Notes: generated by a model from the sequence alone, not told the origin. DNA of 64,000 nucleotides from F22 sp963678855 (GCA_963678855.1 OY787448.1:1-64000); one strand, 5' to 3'. Shown: positions 15,708 through 24,028, counted from the stretch's first letter. A program made the numbers and translations.

Positions 15708-16616
15708 ATGGAAAAATCAACTCAAAAAATCATTATCTATCAAAGTGAATTGGATTATCTCTCCCAATGTATCTTAGACTGTCCCAATATTGAGACAGGA
15801 GGTAACCTTTTTGGCTTTTGGACACCCTTTGGTATTCCTGTCGTTCACTATGTCGTGGGACCAGGTCCACAAGCGGTACATGATGTGATGCACTTCCGTC
15901 AAGATTTTGATTTCTTGGAAAGGCATGCAGACCAATTGGTCGCAGCACATGCGCTGCATCATATAGGTAGTTGGCATTCGCACCACTCTATGGGTCTGAT
16001 TCAGCCTAGTCAGGGAGATGCTGTATCTACTTTGGAGGGCATGCGTGAATGTGGTTTGAATAGTTTTCTGCTGCTTATAGGCAATTGTAGAGCGGGCAAA
16101 TCGTTGGTGCAAGCATATAGATATCATTCAGATGGTATGACCGAGCAACTTCGATGGGTCGTGTTGCCTGGAACCAGCCCAATTAGGACGGCCTATGAAA
16201 GTCTCCATGGAGATCATGTGTATGTGCCTAAGTCGCTCCCTAATATGCTGGACATTCTTACATGTAGTTTGATAGAAAGTACTGCACCTGTTAATACTAA
16301 AATTACTTACCCTGAAGGATATTGGCTGAATCAAGCTGAAAATAAGCAACACTTTGTAGCTATGATAGGCATACTACAGCAAAAATATGAAGATGTCAGA
16401 ATATTTCAGAAGAGAAATAAGACTATAGCAGTAGAGGTGAGTAATAGGCAGAGTAAAATTGAAATATATTTTCCTGTTTGTTTTCCACAAATTATGCCTG
16501 TTTTCCATCCTATAAATGGGGGGCATATCACCATTAAAAAGGACTATAACTGGCATGCAGAGAATATCGTAGAATCATTTATTGAACTTATAAACGCTAT
16601 CAGATATGACGCCTGA
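15708..16616 (+). CDS. JAMM metalloprotease (JAB/MPN fold) fused to an inactive E2/RWD-like domain
   Basis: 302 residues. The JAMM motif is present: Glu29 (NIETGGNLFG), then H90-x-H92 and S101-x2-D104 in WHSHHSMGLIQPSQGD, the zinc-binding signature of deubiquitinase-like peptidases. Residues about 230-300 (IEIYFPVCFPQIMPVF...GGHITIKKDYNWHAENIVESFIELINAIR) read as an E2/RWD-like fold: the FP..P.F segment, then a W and an amphipathic helix. No E2 cysteine lies there, so this part would bind rather than conjugate. Gene order JAMM, E2, small protein, E1 indicates a deconjugating or processing role. The E2 gene overlaps its end by 11 bases. Confidence 0.85.
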   Translation: MEKSTQKIIIYQSELDYLSQCILDCPNIETGGNLFGFWTPFGIPVVHYVVGPGPQAVHDVMHFRQDFDFLERHADQLVAAHALHHIGSWHSHHSMGLIQPSQGDAVSTLEGMRECGLNSFLLLIGNCRAGKSLVQAYRYHSDGMTEQLRWVVLPGTSPIRTAYESLHGDHVYVPKSLPNMLDILTCSLIESTAPVNTKITYPEGYWLNQAENKQHFVAMIGILQQKYEDVRIFQKRNKTIAVEVSNRQSKIEIYFPVCFPQIMPVFHPINGGHITIKKDYNWHAENIVESFIELINAIRYDA

Positions 16617-17028
16617 AAGACTACAACTAGAGTATGCCGCTTTATCGGCATATTTTTCTCCCAAACAATTTCAGTTAGATACAAATCGACTAATCTTTGC
16701 TATTCAGACAAATTCAAAGAAAGTGTATACTATCAAAGTGGATTTGGCGGGGGGATTTCCTTATAGTGTGCCAAGTGTGTTTATTTTGACACCCAAGCCA
16801 TTACTAACTCGTCAAGGAAAGTCTATGCTGGAAGCTAGTCATTCTATGCATACATTAGAAGGAGAAGATGGGTGTGTGAAAGTGTGCCACTATGGGCAGA
16901 TCGACTGGGTGCCTAATGTGAGTTTGTATCAAGTGATTGTCAAAGTACGCATTTGGCTGGAAATGTATGAGGTGCACTTAAAGACTGGCCAGTCGCTTGA
17001 TTATTATTTAACTTCAGCAAGCCAATAG
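16606..17028 (+). CDS. E2-like ubiquitin-conjugating enzyme (prokaryotic E2 family)
   Basis: 140 residues. The E2 pattern is seen: KVDLAGGFPYSVPSVFILTPKPLLT (FP..P core), S-H79-S-M-H82, then G89-C90-V-K-V-C94 and W101-V-P-N-V-S-L-Y. Canonical E2 enzymes have C-(x7)-W-x-P, and C94 is 7 residues before W101, so C94 is the probable catalytic cysteine. C90 is a second candidate. The helix QVIVKVRIWLEMYEVHLKTGQSLDYYL closes the fold. It would carry a modifier received from the E1 downstream. It overlaps the JAMM gene, so translation is coupled. Confidence 0.8.
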   Translation: MTPERLQLEYAALSAYFSPKQFQLDTNRLIFAIQTNSKKVYTIKVDLAGGFPYSVPSVFILTPKPLLTRQGKSMLEASHSMHTLEGEDGCVKVCHYGQIDWVPNVSLYQVIVKVRIWLEMYEVHLKTGQSLDYYLTSASQ

Positions 17029-17082
17029 CTTTGTGTATAGTATGAGTAATGTAGAAAAGAATATAACTTTAAAGATTATAGT

Positions 17083-17298
17083 ATGAACTTATTTGGTAAG
17101 AAAAACAAGGAATCGAACGGCTCAAATGACTGTGTCGATTTAGGTCAAGTGATCAAAGAGCAACACGAAGGAAACAGAGGTGTGGAGCTAGTGATGGGAC
17201 CAGATGGTGAATTGCAAGCTGTACCCATCTCAGAAGTAGAAAAAATGGATGGAGTTAAGGCTACACAAATCGCCAAAAAGGATTATTATATCTCGTAG
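17083..17298 (+). CDS. small acidic protein of the conjugation operon, function unknown
   Basis: 71 residues, NMNLFGKKNKES-type basic start, a middle part predicted to form a hairpin (GVELVMGPDGELQAVPISE), end KKDYYIS. It occupies the position between E2 and E1 where the modifier could be expected, but it has no C-terminal Gly-Gly and is too short and too polar at the N-terminus for an obvious ubiquitin-like beta-grasp fold. It may be an adaptor or substrate, or a divergent modifier needing processing. Three bases separate it from the E1 gene. Confidence 0.55.
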   Translation: MNLFGKKNKESNGSNDCVDLGQVIKEQHEGNRGVELVMGPDGELQAVPISEVEKMDGVKATQIAKKDYYIS

Positions 17299-17301
17299 CT
17301 T

Positions 17302-18543
17302 ATGGACGGTATCGCTTATTTGTACCAGTATCAACTGCAGGCCTTTATCAATGCTCCCAATAATGAGCAGTTGGGTGTGGCTTATGAATGGAAAGGGGAG
17401 CAGGTGTACCATGTGTTTATGGAGTATCCTAAAATAGCTCCTTCAGGATATGCAGTGCCTTGCGTTTTTAAGCTTGTATCTTCTCAAGTCGAGTTTGAAG
17501 ATACACAGACCGTGGTAAACTTATGCAATAGATTCCAAGAGGCGCAAGGACGTAAACTAGAAATGATCATTTTACTGTATTTGGATAATGGAAGACTCTT
17601 GAAAAAAGGGGTAACGATTAACGAGGATATCATGACGACTTTACAGCTTGAGTTTGTTCCTGATAAAAGTGAGTTGTACATGCGCAGTAAAGGCTTGCTT
17701 GAGGTCGATGTGCTCGAGAAGAAGCATGTTCTAATTGTAGGATTGGGCAGTGGTGGTGCGTGGATTGCAGTGGAACTGGCCAAAGCTGGAGTGGGGCATT
17801 TTACCTTAGTTGATTTTGACCGATTGGAACTTCATAATATCTCTCGGCATATTGCTGGAGTAAATGAACTAGGGCGTCTTAAGACTAATGTAGTTAGGGA
17901 TGCTATTTTAGCAAAAAATCCCTATGCTGAGATAGATACTTATGAAGTGGATATGAACCAACAATTAGAGCTTATCGAGAAAGAGATCGTAAGAACAGAT
18001 CTCGTGATTGCAGCAACTGATAGTTTGATGAGCCGATACAATTTAAATGCTTTGCTTATTAAGCATGGTAAAGTAGGACTGTTTGGTCGAGCTATCACTC
18101 GTGCTGAAGGTGGAGATGTGCTGAGGGTAAGACCAGGCGGACCATGTTATGCTTGTCTCAAAGGCAGTCCTTGGTTCAATAATGAGGAAGAAATTTCTGA
18201 TCTTTATAGGGCGCGAAAAGAGGGTATTATACCTGCGTATACCTCTGAAGAAGATGCAGAGGCAATGGTACAAGTGGGATTGTCTACTGATATTGCACCA
18301 ATCAATACAATGGTAGCTAAGTTGGCAATCTCAGAATTGTCCAAGGACACTGACTGCGTGATTGCTTCTGTCAAAGAGGAACTTACCTATGATTTTTATA
18401 TGTGGGCAAATAGACGAGAGAGTTATTTTGCAAACTGGGCACCATTTAACAACAATCCAAGACGGAAGGGATCGACCATTTTGCAGTGGTATGGTGTGAA
18501 ATTTGAAAAGAATATGTATTGCGGGGAGTGTACAGATTATTAG
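17302..18543 (+). CDS. E1-like activating enzyme (ThiF/UBA family) with an N-terminal domain
   Basis: 413 residues. Residues 1-130 are an unassigned N-terminal domain. Residues 142-300 are the ThiF/E1 Rossmann domain: VLIVGLGSGG (G147, G149, G152), D171/D173, N179-I-S-R182-H (E1 nucleotide-binding arginine), K194 and AATD240. Two CxxC pairs, C282/C285 and C407/C410, would bind zinc as in MoeB/ThiF/UBA proteins. No cysteine in an E1 active-site context is evident, so it might pass a modifier by adenylation with the transfer to E2 done another way, or use an unrecognised Cys. The JAMM, E2 and membrane protein genes surround it. Confidence 0.85.
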   Translation: MDGIAYLYQYQLQAFINAPNNEQLGVAYEWKGEQVYHVFMEYPKIAPSGYAVPCVFKLVSSQVEFEDTQTVVNLCNRFQEAQGRKLEMIILLYLDNGRLLKKGVTINEDIMTTLQLEFVPDKSELYMRSKGLLEVDVLEKKHVLIVGLGSGGAWIAVELAKAGVGHFTLVDFDRLELHNISRHIAGVNELGRLKTNVVRDAILAKNPYAEIDTYEVDMNQQLELIEKEIVRTDLVIAATDSLMSRYNLNALLIKHGKVGLFGRAITRAEGGDVLRVRPGGPCYACLKGSPWFNNEEEISDLYRARKEGIIPAYTSEEDAEAMVQVGLSTDIAPINTMVAKLAISELSKDTDCVIASVKEELTYDFYMWANRRESYFANWAPFNNNPRRKGSTILQWYGVKFEKNMYCGECTDY

Positions 18544-18565
18544 CTCCTACATAAATGGATAAGTT

Positions 18566-19063
18566 ATGGGCAGAATCATGCATCTACCTGGTGGTGTAAA
18601 ATTTGACCCCGAAACGGGTGAGTTTCGGGGAGGAAACATTGGTGAACCGCCAATAGTGCTTAATCGAGCTAGTCGTCCAGTACATAATATAAGAACTTAT
18701 AATGTATGGCAACGCTTTAACTTCTGGGTGGGAAGCATTGGTGATTGGTTTGCTGAGCATGGAGAGACCATCACTAGTTACTGTGCATTGATCTTGTTTA
18801 TATTGGCGTGGCTTATTTTTGCCATCGGTGTTATCTCAGTTTGGATCAATGATGGTTTTTGGACTGCACTTATAGGTGGAGCCATAGTAGGTGTGATCTT
18901 TTACTATGTCTCTATGATTACCATAGGTGTCTTTATATGGCTATCTAACTTAGCTTTAGCTATTGTCAGATATATCTTTTACTCGGCTTATACTTTGTTT
19001 GCCATGCTAATTTTGATGGGCATCTTTGGGACAATCAGTCTGGGGATGATTCCAGTAAACTAA
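18566..19063 (+). CDS. membrane protein ending the conjugation operon
   Basis: 165 residues. Residues 1-60 are soluble and glycine-rich (LPGGVKFDPETGEFRGGNIGEPP); four membrane segments follow (about 72-92, 100-118, 125-140, 145-163). It lies 22 bases after the E1 gene on the same strand. In a defence-like module this would be a candidate membrane effector or target, but no pore or enzyme motif is visible. Confidence 0.65.
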   Translation: MGRIMHLPGGVKFDPETGEFRGGNIGEPPIVLNRASRPVHNIRTYNVWQRFNFWVGSIGDWFAEHGETITSYCALILFILAWLIFAIGVISVWINDGFWTALIGGAIVGVIFYYVSMITIGVFIWLSNLALAIVRYIFYSAYTLFAMLILMGIFGTISLGMIPVN

Positions 19064-19068
19064 ATGTT

Positions 19069-19500
19069 TTAATAGGTGCCACCACTTTCCAATTCTAAGC
19101 ACATATAAAACTCCTTATCAACAAAGTTGAACATGGCACCAGTCATAGGATCGATAAAGAAGTAACCTAGTACTATATTGGGGAAGTTCCAAAGATAAGC
19201 ATTATTACGTTTCGTTTTGAGTTTGCCTTCTTGAGGAAGATAGCCCCACTTAGACATTTTGACTGTATACTCCTCTTTTACGTAACAGTGTCCAGATTTT
19301 AGAGGTATAGTTACTGGAGTTTGACCTCTATACATCAGTTTGCCTGCTTTGTTGTATACTTCAATATTTGCATTCTCAGGGGTGCTTGTGAAAGTGACTT
19401 TGTACTTGCTTCTACTGAACATCGTAGCACAGCTGGTAAGAGATAAAACAAGTACTGTAAGAAGTGCGAAATTAATGAGCTTAACAGAGAATCTTTTCAT
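19069..19500 (-). CDS. PEGA-like lipoprotein
   Basis: 143 residues with a lipoprotein signal (LVLSLTSC). The core KVTFTSTPENANIEVYNKAGKLMYRGQTPVTIPLKSG matches the PEGA-domain pattern (strands with P..A.V.V......G.TP..). The C-terminus YFFIDPMTGAMFNF is a conserved end in small Bacteroidota lipoproteins. It converges with the conjugation operon (6 bases after its stop). The next gene upstream is a paralogue. Confidence 0.75.
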   Translation of the reverse strand: MKRFSVKLINFALLTVLVLSLTSCATMFSRSKYKVTFTSTPENANIEVYNKAGKLMYRGQTPVTIPLKSGHCYVKEEYTVKMSKWGYLPQEGKLKTKRNNAYLWNFPNIVLGYFFIDPMTGAMFNFVDKEFYMCLELESGGTY

Positions 19501-19512
19501 GATGTTTTGTGA

Positions 19513-19983
19513 TTAAATATTTGTTTTGTTTACGTTTCCCTTCTTTGCTTTAGCGGCCGATCGACTAGGCATTAAGCACATGTTGAAATAATCGTCCATG
19601 TTTAATCTGTCGCATTCTATATTGTCTTCTCTTGGTAAAAGGAAAGAAATTATTGAATGAGCAGTATAACTGCGGTCATAACGACTCTCATACACTTTTG
19701 TTTGCGTATCATAACCCCAACTACTCATAGTTACGCTGTATTTTTGAGGTGAGACTTTGAGGTTCGCTTTAAGAAGAACTGTGGCTGGAGTTTCACCTTC
19801 AAATACAATCTTTCCATGTTTGTCTTTGATGACAACATGTGCATGCTCTGGCGAGCAAGAAAAGTAAACTGGGTATAAGCGACTACCATGGCTGACGCCA
19901 CAGCTAACTAGAAATAATGTACTTATTAGGTACAGTGCAAACGACAAAAATTTTTTAGAGTTAGTCTTCTTTCTTTGTTTCAT
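19513..19983 (-). CDS. PEGA-like lipoprotein, paralogue
   Basis: 156 residues from ATG 19983; an earlier start at 20028 would disturb the lipoprotein signal (LISTLFLVSC). The core YPVYFSCSPEHAHVVIKDKHGKIVFEGETPATVLLKAN is PEGA-like and similar to the downstream gene. It is 12 bases upstream of that gene, so they form an operon. The promoter is at 20068-20075. Confidence 0.75.
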   Translation of the reverse strand: MKQRKKTNSKKFLSFALYLISTLFLVSCGVSHGSRLYPVYFSCSPEHAHVVIKDKHGKIVFEGETPATVLLKANLKVSPQKYSVTMSSWGYDTQTKVYESRYDRSYTAHSIISFLLPREDNIECDRLNMDDYFNMCLMPSRSAAKAKKGNVNKTNI

Positions 19984-20028
19984 TATGAATAAGGTGGGTA
20001 TAATATAAGTGTATAATAGTATCAGCAC

Positions 20029-20388
20029 AACGATTATTATATGACGAAATCATATCACAAACGCATGCAAAGATACAAATATTTTATATCTTTGTCTATG
20101 CGAAAGGATAATTATTAAAAGAAGTCGTATCCATATTTACTCGTAAGAATCTGATTATGGATAGGTTTGTAAGTTATCCACTTACCTTCTTACGGAATAA
20201 GCAACAATCGGCTGATGTGCTACGTCGTATCTGTTAAGTCGAACATACTCGGTCAACTCCAACCATGCCTTTGATTAATATGTTGTTCTACAATATGATT
20301 TTGAAGAGTAGAGAATAGGATACTGTGTTTATTTTGCTATTTTTGTAACGTGAACTGGAGAAAAAAGTAAAATTAAAAACATAACACT
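20029..20388. other. intergenic region with back-to-back promoters and a 27-codon frame
   Basis: Reverse -7 box TATCTTTG at 20075-20068 drives the lipoprotein pair. A forward TATCTTTG at 20087-20094 faces away and could read a 26-residue frame at 20157-20237, which has no clear match. TATTTTTG at 20338-20345 precedes the next gene. Nothing else was seen. Confidence 0.4.
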
Positions 20389-20658
20389 ATGAATGAGAAT
20401 AATGTACAAGCTTCTAAGGATGCGACAAATAATGAGATTACTGAATTGAAGGTGAATTTTCTGAGAGGTGCTGGATTGGTGCTGTTCTTTTGGATGGCCT
20501 GTATTATGGGGCTGATTTTTACCTGTGCGTTTGTTAAAACAAACTTGTCAGATACAGTAATAGTAGCTATTCTTGTAACAACCCTTTTCTTAGTTGTTGG
20601 AGGAGGGTATCTGATTTTGAAAGAGCTGTTTCATAAGAACAAAACACAAAAGTCTTGA
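20389..20658 (+). CDS. small two-helix membrane protein
   Basis: 89 residues. Two membrane segments (LVLFFWMACIMGLIFTCAF and TVIVAILVTTLFLVVGGGYLIL) with a hydrophilic N-terminal tail. No family recognised. A promoter and a hairpin terminator frame it. Confidence 0.65.
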   Translation: MNENNVQASKDATNNEITELKVNFLRGAGLVLFFWMACIMGLIFTCAFVKTNLSDTVIVAILVTTLFLVVGGGYLILKELFHKNKTQKS

Positions 20659-20684
20659 TATTAACTTCTTATTGCATATAATAC

Positions 20685-20720
20685 ATCGCCACCCCATTTC
20701 TCAATGAGGTGGCGATTTTC
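20685..20720 (+). terminator. hairpin terminator
   Basis: ATCGCCACC (20685-20693) pairs with GGTGGCGAT (20708-20716). Further pairing of the loop bases extends the stem with one mismatch, and a T-rich run follows. Confidence 0.75.
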
Positions 20721-20729
20721 TAACTATTC

Positions 20730-20930
20730 GATTTGATAATACACACATTATGCAAATCTTATTTCATAGAGAACATACTTAAATCTATAATCTAATAACC
20801 TATATTTTTTTTCGATTTGATTGAGTACACGCAAACCCTGATTAGAGAGAGCTTTACCTTAACCTAATACCTGTAGAATGTCTATGATTTGATTGAAGAC
20901 ACAAATTCAAATCTTTTCTTAAGAGAGAGT
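20730..20930. repeat. three degenerate direct repeats
   Basis: Related blocks start at about 20730, 20814 and 20886. Each has GATTTGAT, then an ACAC block, and CAAATCTT or AGAGAGA later. Spacing is 84 and 72 bases. They are diverged, so they are either an old tandem duplication or chance. No gene is in 20659-21166; the frame at 20889-21086 is not convincing. Confidence 0.3.
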
Positions 20931-21104
20931 ATTAATCAATTATTCTTTTCAACTTTCGATAGTACAAAAGTACAACATTTGCTGGACGACACCTCGGTAT
21001 ATTTCCTATATGTGGAGGGGGATTGCCCTAAAGGTTTTGGGGGATTTCTCTTGATGACGGAAATGCCTATAACGACAAGAAGATAAGCCTAAAAATACAA
21101 AAAA

Positions 21105-21136
21105 ACCGTCCACAGAGAACTAGCTCTGCGGACGGT
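21105..21136 (-). terminator. terminator of the Cys/Lys-rich protein gene
   Basis: Arms 21105-21117 and 21124-21136 pair with one mismatch. On the reverse strand they are followed by a T-run (A-rich 21091-21105 on the plus strand). Confidence 0.75.
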
Positions 21137-21166
21137 GTCCATTAACTATTAACTTAGCGGGTGAGG

Positions 21167-21559
21167 CTATTTCTTAAGTGTGATTTCTACAACCCCATGT
21201 TTCCCTTCTTTACCATATTTCTTCATGGCTTCTTTAGGAGATAGCACGCGCTTAGATGCAATCTTGCTAGGAGGAATTTCCTTAAATCGCTTGCCAGTAA
21301 GTTTGCCGCCAACAGCTACTCGAGCCATTTCGATACGGTTAACTCGTACTTCAAACTTCTTACCTTTTTCCTTGCCTTTCTTTTTCTTTTCTTCCATCTC
21401 GGCTGTCATACCGTCACAGTCATTATCCAGACTGTCTAGGCCTACACAAACTGTTTTGGTTGCCTGTTTGACCTTCTTAGAACAACATTTTTTCTCTTGA
21501 GCGAATGTGGTGCTCAATGCGGCGATACAAAGGATCGCACCTACCATAATTTTTTTCAT
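21167..21559 (-). CDS. secreted protein with Cys/Lys-rich start and TonB-plug-like C-terminus
   Basis: 130 residues from ATG 21559 (MKKIMVGAILCIAALSTTFAQ signal peptide). The start is QEKKCCSKKVKQ..., like the protein at 701-955. The end VLSPKEAMKKYGKEGKHGVVEITLKK matches the closing strand of TonB-plug domains and of M56-peptidase-associated repeats (Y-G...G-V-V-E-I-T). The middle is lysine/glutamate-rich. It is likely periplasmic or at the outer-membrane interface; a specific function is not known. The promoter is shared in architecture with the 701-955 gene. Confidence 0.65.
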   Translation of the reverse strand: MKKIMVGAILCIAALSTTFAQEKKCCSKKVKQATKTVCVGLDSLDNDCDGMTAEMEEKKKKGKEKGKKFEVRVNRIEMARVAVGGKLTGKRFKEIPPSKIASKRVLSPKEAMKKYGKEGKHGVVEITLKK

Positions 21560-21677
21560 AACACGTCGTTTTAATGCATTAAACAAACAAGTAGTTATAG
21601 TATGTGCGGTAAAAGCACAGTATGTCTCAGTATTCATTGGTCACAAAGTAGTGTGTGACTAATCGTTTATAACTTTA

Positions 21678-21724
21678 CAAAAATATGGGCTGCATCTTTA
21701 CAAGTCAATACCATAAAAAGGGTA
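21678..21724 (-). promoter_or_regulatory. promoter with TACC-N8-GGTA inverted repeat, second copy
   Basis: Reverse strand: -33 TTG at 21708-21706, 20-base spacer, -7 TATTTTTG at 21685-21678. The inverted repeat TACC-N8-GGTA at 21709-21724 abuts the TTG. Compare 1024-1070. Confidence 0.6.
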
Positions 21725-21794
21725 AATTTAAAGGTTTGGCTTGCGCTAAGTAGGCATAATAGTTATATTTGTACCTCATTTAAAATCAGTCACA

Positions 21795-22394
21795 ATGTCT
21801 TATTCCTTTCCTGTATCTTATGTCAGAGATTTTGTCGCTCCATATTATGCCAAAAACGATCCTGCACACCATCTTAATCACGGAGATGATGTGTACAATT
21901 TAGCATGTAAAATGAATGCATTTCTGTCTGATGAGGAGCGTATGCCAGAGCATCTTATTTTAATCGCAGCCTACTGTCATGACATCTATGCTAGAGAGCG
22001 TAAGGTACACGAACTGTTATCGCATGATTTTGTGATGCGCAATGAGGAGGACTTTTTGCAAGTTTTGTCTCAAGAAGAAAGACATCTAGTGGCGATGGCT
22101 TGTAAAGAGCATAGAGCGAGTTATAAAGGAGAGTTTACAAGTAAACTATCTGAAATTATCTCATGTGCCGATAGAGGGTTGCCTACACTGAAGTATCACT
22201 ACGACCGCAGCGTGCAGTATGGTGTGCATCACCTCGGATTAGACGAAGAAGGTGCACATAAGCATGCGGTATCTCATATGATTGAGAAATATGGTCGTGA
22301 GGGATATGTAAAGTATACACCTTTGTATAAGGCGTACTTTGCGAATCAACTAGAAGCATTGTATGTAGAAATAGATGGCTTGATGGAGGATTAA
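21795..22394 (+). CDS. HD-domain phosphohydrolase
   Basis: 199 residues. HD-domain metal ligands: H29 (HHLNHGDD), H62-D63 (AAYCHDIYAR) and D126 (SCADRG), with EHRAS in between. The fold is that of HD proteins that act on nucleotides or phosphate esters. It is alone on its strand; the TSUP gene converges with it. The substrate is unknown. Confidence 0.85.
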   Translation: MSYSFPVSYVRDFVAPYYAKNDPAHHLNHGDDVYNLACKMNAFLSDEERMPEHLILIAAYCHDIYARERKVHELLSHDFVMRNEEDFLQVLSQEERHLVAMACKEHRASYKGEFTSKLSEIISCADRGLPTLKYHYDRSVQYGVHHLGLDEEGAHKHAVSHMIEKYGREGYVKYTPLYKAYFANQLEALYVEIDGLMED

Positions 22395-22407
22395 GCATTT
22401 ACAAAGA

Positions 22408-23172
22408 CTACCATATCATAAAGACAGCAGAGAGTAGGGTTACTACCATAATAAAGGCCCTAAATGGTTTTTCTGGGATAAAAGAAGTTAGGTATCTACC
22501 CAGCACTGCACCAATCAATAGTGCTGGTAGACAGACAAGATTTAGCTGGATTGTATCAGGTGTGATAGACTTCCAGTAGAACATCTGGATAGGAAATTTA
22601 ATGATGTTCATGATAATATAGAAGGTAGCACCTGTGGCAATAAATGATACTTTAGGCAATCGCATGCCTAATATATACAGATTGAAGATAGGACCAGCAG
22701 CATTACCTATCATCGTACCGAATCCGCCAATCAGTCCAAGACATTTCACAAAGAGTGGATGATGAGGCGCGTCGTTTTTCTTAAAATATTCGCGGTATAG
22801 CATGCCTAGCATGCAGACTAGTATCACAACACCTATGGTTTTTCTAAAGGTGGTGTCGTCTATATATTTACCCGTAAAAGTAGCAATGACAATCCCCACT
22901 AGTGCCCAAGGAAGTAATTTGATGATATGTTTGAATTGAATCGATTTGCCGTAACAGCATAGTGCATAGGTATCTCCAAAGATTAAGAAAGGGAGAAGTA
23001 TGGCTACGGAAGTCATGCCGCCGTATGCATTAGCCAATAGAGGGATGGTAATCATGGACAGGCCTTTAAGTCCACTTTTGTTTAGTCCGATGAGAAAGGC
23101 GCAAAACATGGTCAATCCCAGAGTCGGGATTGAGGTTTCCAATGGATTCAGAAAGGATAGTATGGGTGTCAT
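22408..23172 (-). CDS. TSUP-family membrane permease (TauE/SafE)
   Basis: 254 residues from ATG 23172 (a GTG 9 bases upstream is possible). Eight hydrophobic segments, with the family motifs ALIGLNKSGLKGLSMI-like start, GGFGTMIGNAAGPIFNLYILGM, and GAVLGRYL near the end. These proteins export or import sulfite, organosulfonates or similar anions. No sulfur-metabolism gene is nearby. Confidence 0.85.
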   Translation of the reverse strand: MTPILSFLNPLETSIPTLGLTMFCAFLIGLNKSGLKGLSMITIPLLANAYGGMTSVAILLPFLIFGDTYALCCYGKSIQFKHIIKLLPWALVGIVIATFTGKYIDDTTFRKTIGVVILVCMLGMLYREYFKKNDAPHHPLFVKCLGLIGGFGTMIGNAAGPIFNLYILGMRLPKVSFIATGATFYIIMNIIKFPIQMFYWKSITPDTIQLNLVCLPALLIGAVLGRYLTSFIPEKPFRAFIMVVTLLSAVFMIW

Positions 23173-23587
23173 ATTTGGCACTTGGCTATTGGGGTTTATA
23201 TTGTCTTCAAATATACGGATAAAATCAGAAAGATAAAAAGAAATCGGGATAAAGCACTTGATATGGCTTTGTCTCGAATGTCGTTCTATGCAGACTGATT
23301 AGTTTGTGAGTTTTATAGGGCCTGAGCTATCTATGAGTTTATATTATCTGTCTATGTATTTTCTGCAGGGATGTCGTTACGGTTATATGAGTTATAGGGC
23401 TGAATCAATGAAATGTTGTATATTGAATAAAATACACTTCTAACATGTTACCGTTATAAAAAATACGACTTTTTTTGGATATCGAAGAATAAAAGCTTAC
23501 CTTAGCATCGTATAGCAGTGTAAACTGCAACTACATTTACTATAAGAGATTAAATCGAGCTTTATTATTAATGTAAAATAGAACAAT
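23173..23587. other. intergenic region
   Basis: AT-rich, about 415 bases, holding the promoters of the TSUP gene (-) and the YbjN-like gene (+). No gene, hairpin or repeat was seen. Confidence 0.4.
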
Positions 23588-24028
23588 ATGTCGATCGAAA
23601 ACGCATCAGACCTTTCTCCTAAACAGAAAGAGTTACGAACTGCAATTATTACTTATCTCAAGAACGAAGGTTTCAGACCAGAACTAGACGCTGATGGCGA
23701 TATCCTATTTAAATATCAAGGTGAGAAATTTTATATCGTCGTAGACAGACAATTAGAAGACCCTATGATGGTGAACCTTATTTCGTCTTACGGCCTGCCT
23801 AGTGAATATCCTGAAGTGGTGGTGAAAGTCGCTGCTAATGAAATTAATATGTATAAGGGAGTCAAGATGGTCGTCACACCTGAAAGCTTCCAACTACGTG
23901 CAGAATATTTTGTAAATGATGCATTGGCTTTTGTAACTGCTATTGAAAAATCAGTCATAATTATTTCGGCAGCTGAAAGAGAATTGCTATCATGTTTTGA
24001 AAAGGCAAAAAGTCAGGTCTTGAAATAA
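23588..24028 (+). CDS. YbjN/T3SS-chaperone-fold protein
   Basis: 146 residues. The sequence LRTAIITYLKNEGFRPELDADGDILFKYQGEKFYIVVDR...PMMVNLISSYGLPSEY has the helix-strand-strand arrangement of YbjN-like (T3SS-chaperone fold) proteins. Then a helix, AFVTAIEKSVIIISAAERELLSCFEKAK. Function unknown; it precedes the FGE-like gene by about 90 bases and may be co-transcribed. Confidence 0.65.
   Translation: MSIENASDLSPKQKELRTAIITYLKNEGFRPELDADGDILFKYQGEKFYIVVDRQLEDPMMVNLISSYGLPSEYPEVVVKVAANEINMYKGVKMVVTPESFQLRAEYFVNDALAFVTAIEKSVIIISAAERELLSCFEKAKSQVLK

Noticed and set aside
16939..16960. A match to part of the dispersed element (CAAAGTACGCATTT)
   Set aside because: It lies in the E2-like coding sequence (VKVRIWL) and has no promoter next to it; treated as chance.
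17083..17298. Call of the 71-residue protein as a ubiquitin-like modifier
   Set aside because: No Gly-Gly end and no clear beta-grasp pattern; kept as unknown protein of the operon.
20889..21086. 65-codon frame
   Set aside because: Overlaps the degenerate repeat and has low-complexity composition; no promoter or homologous pattern.
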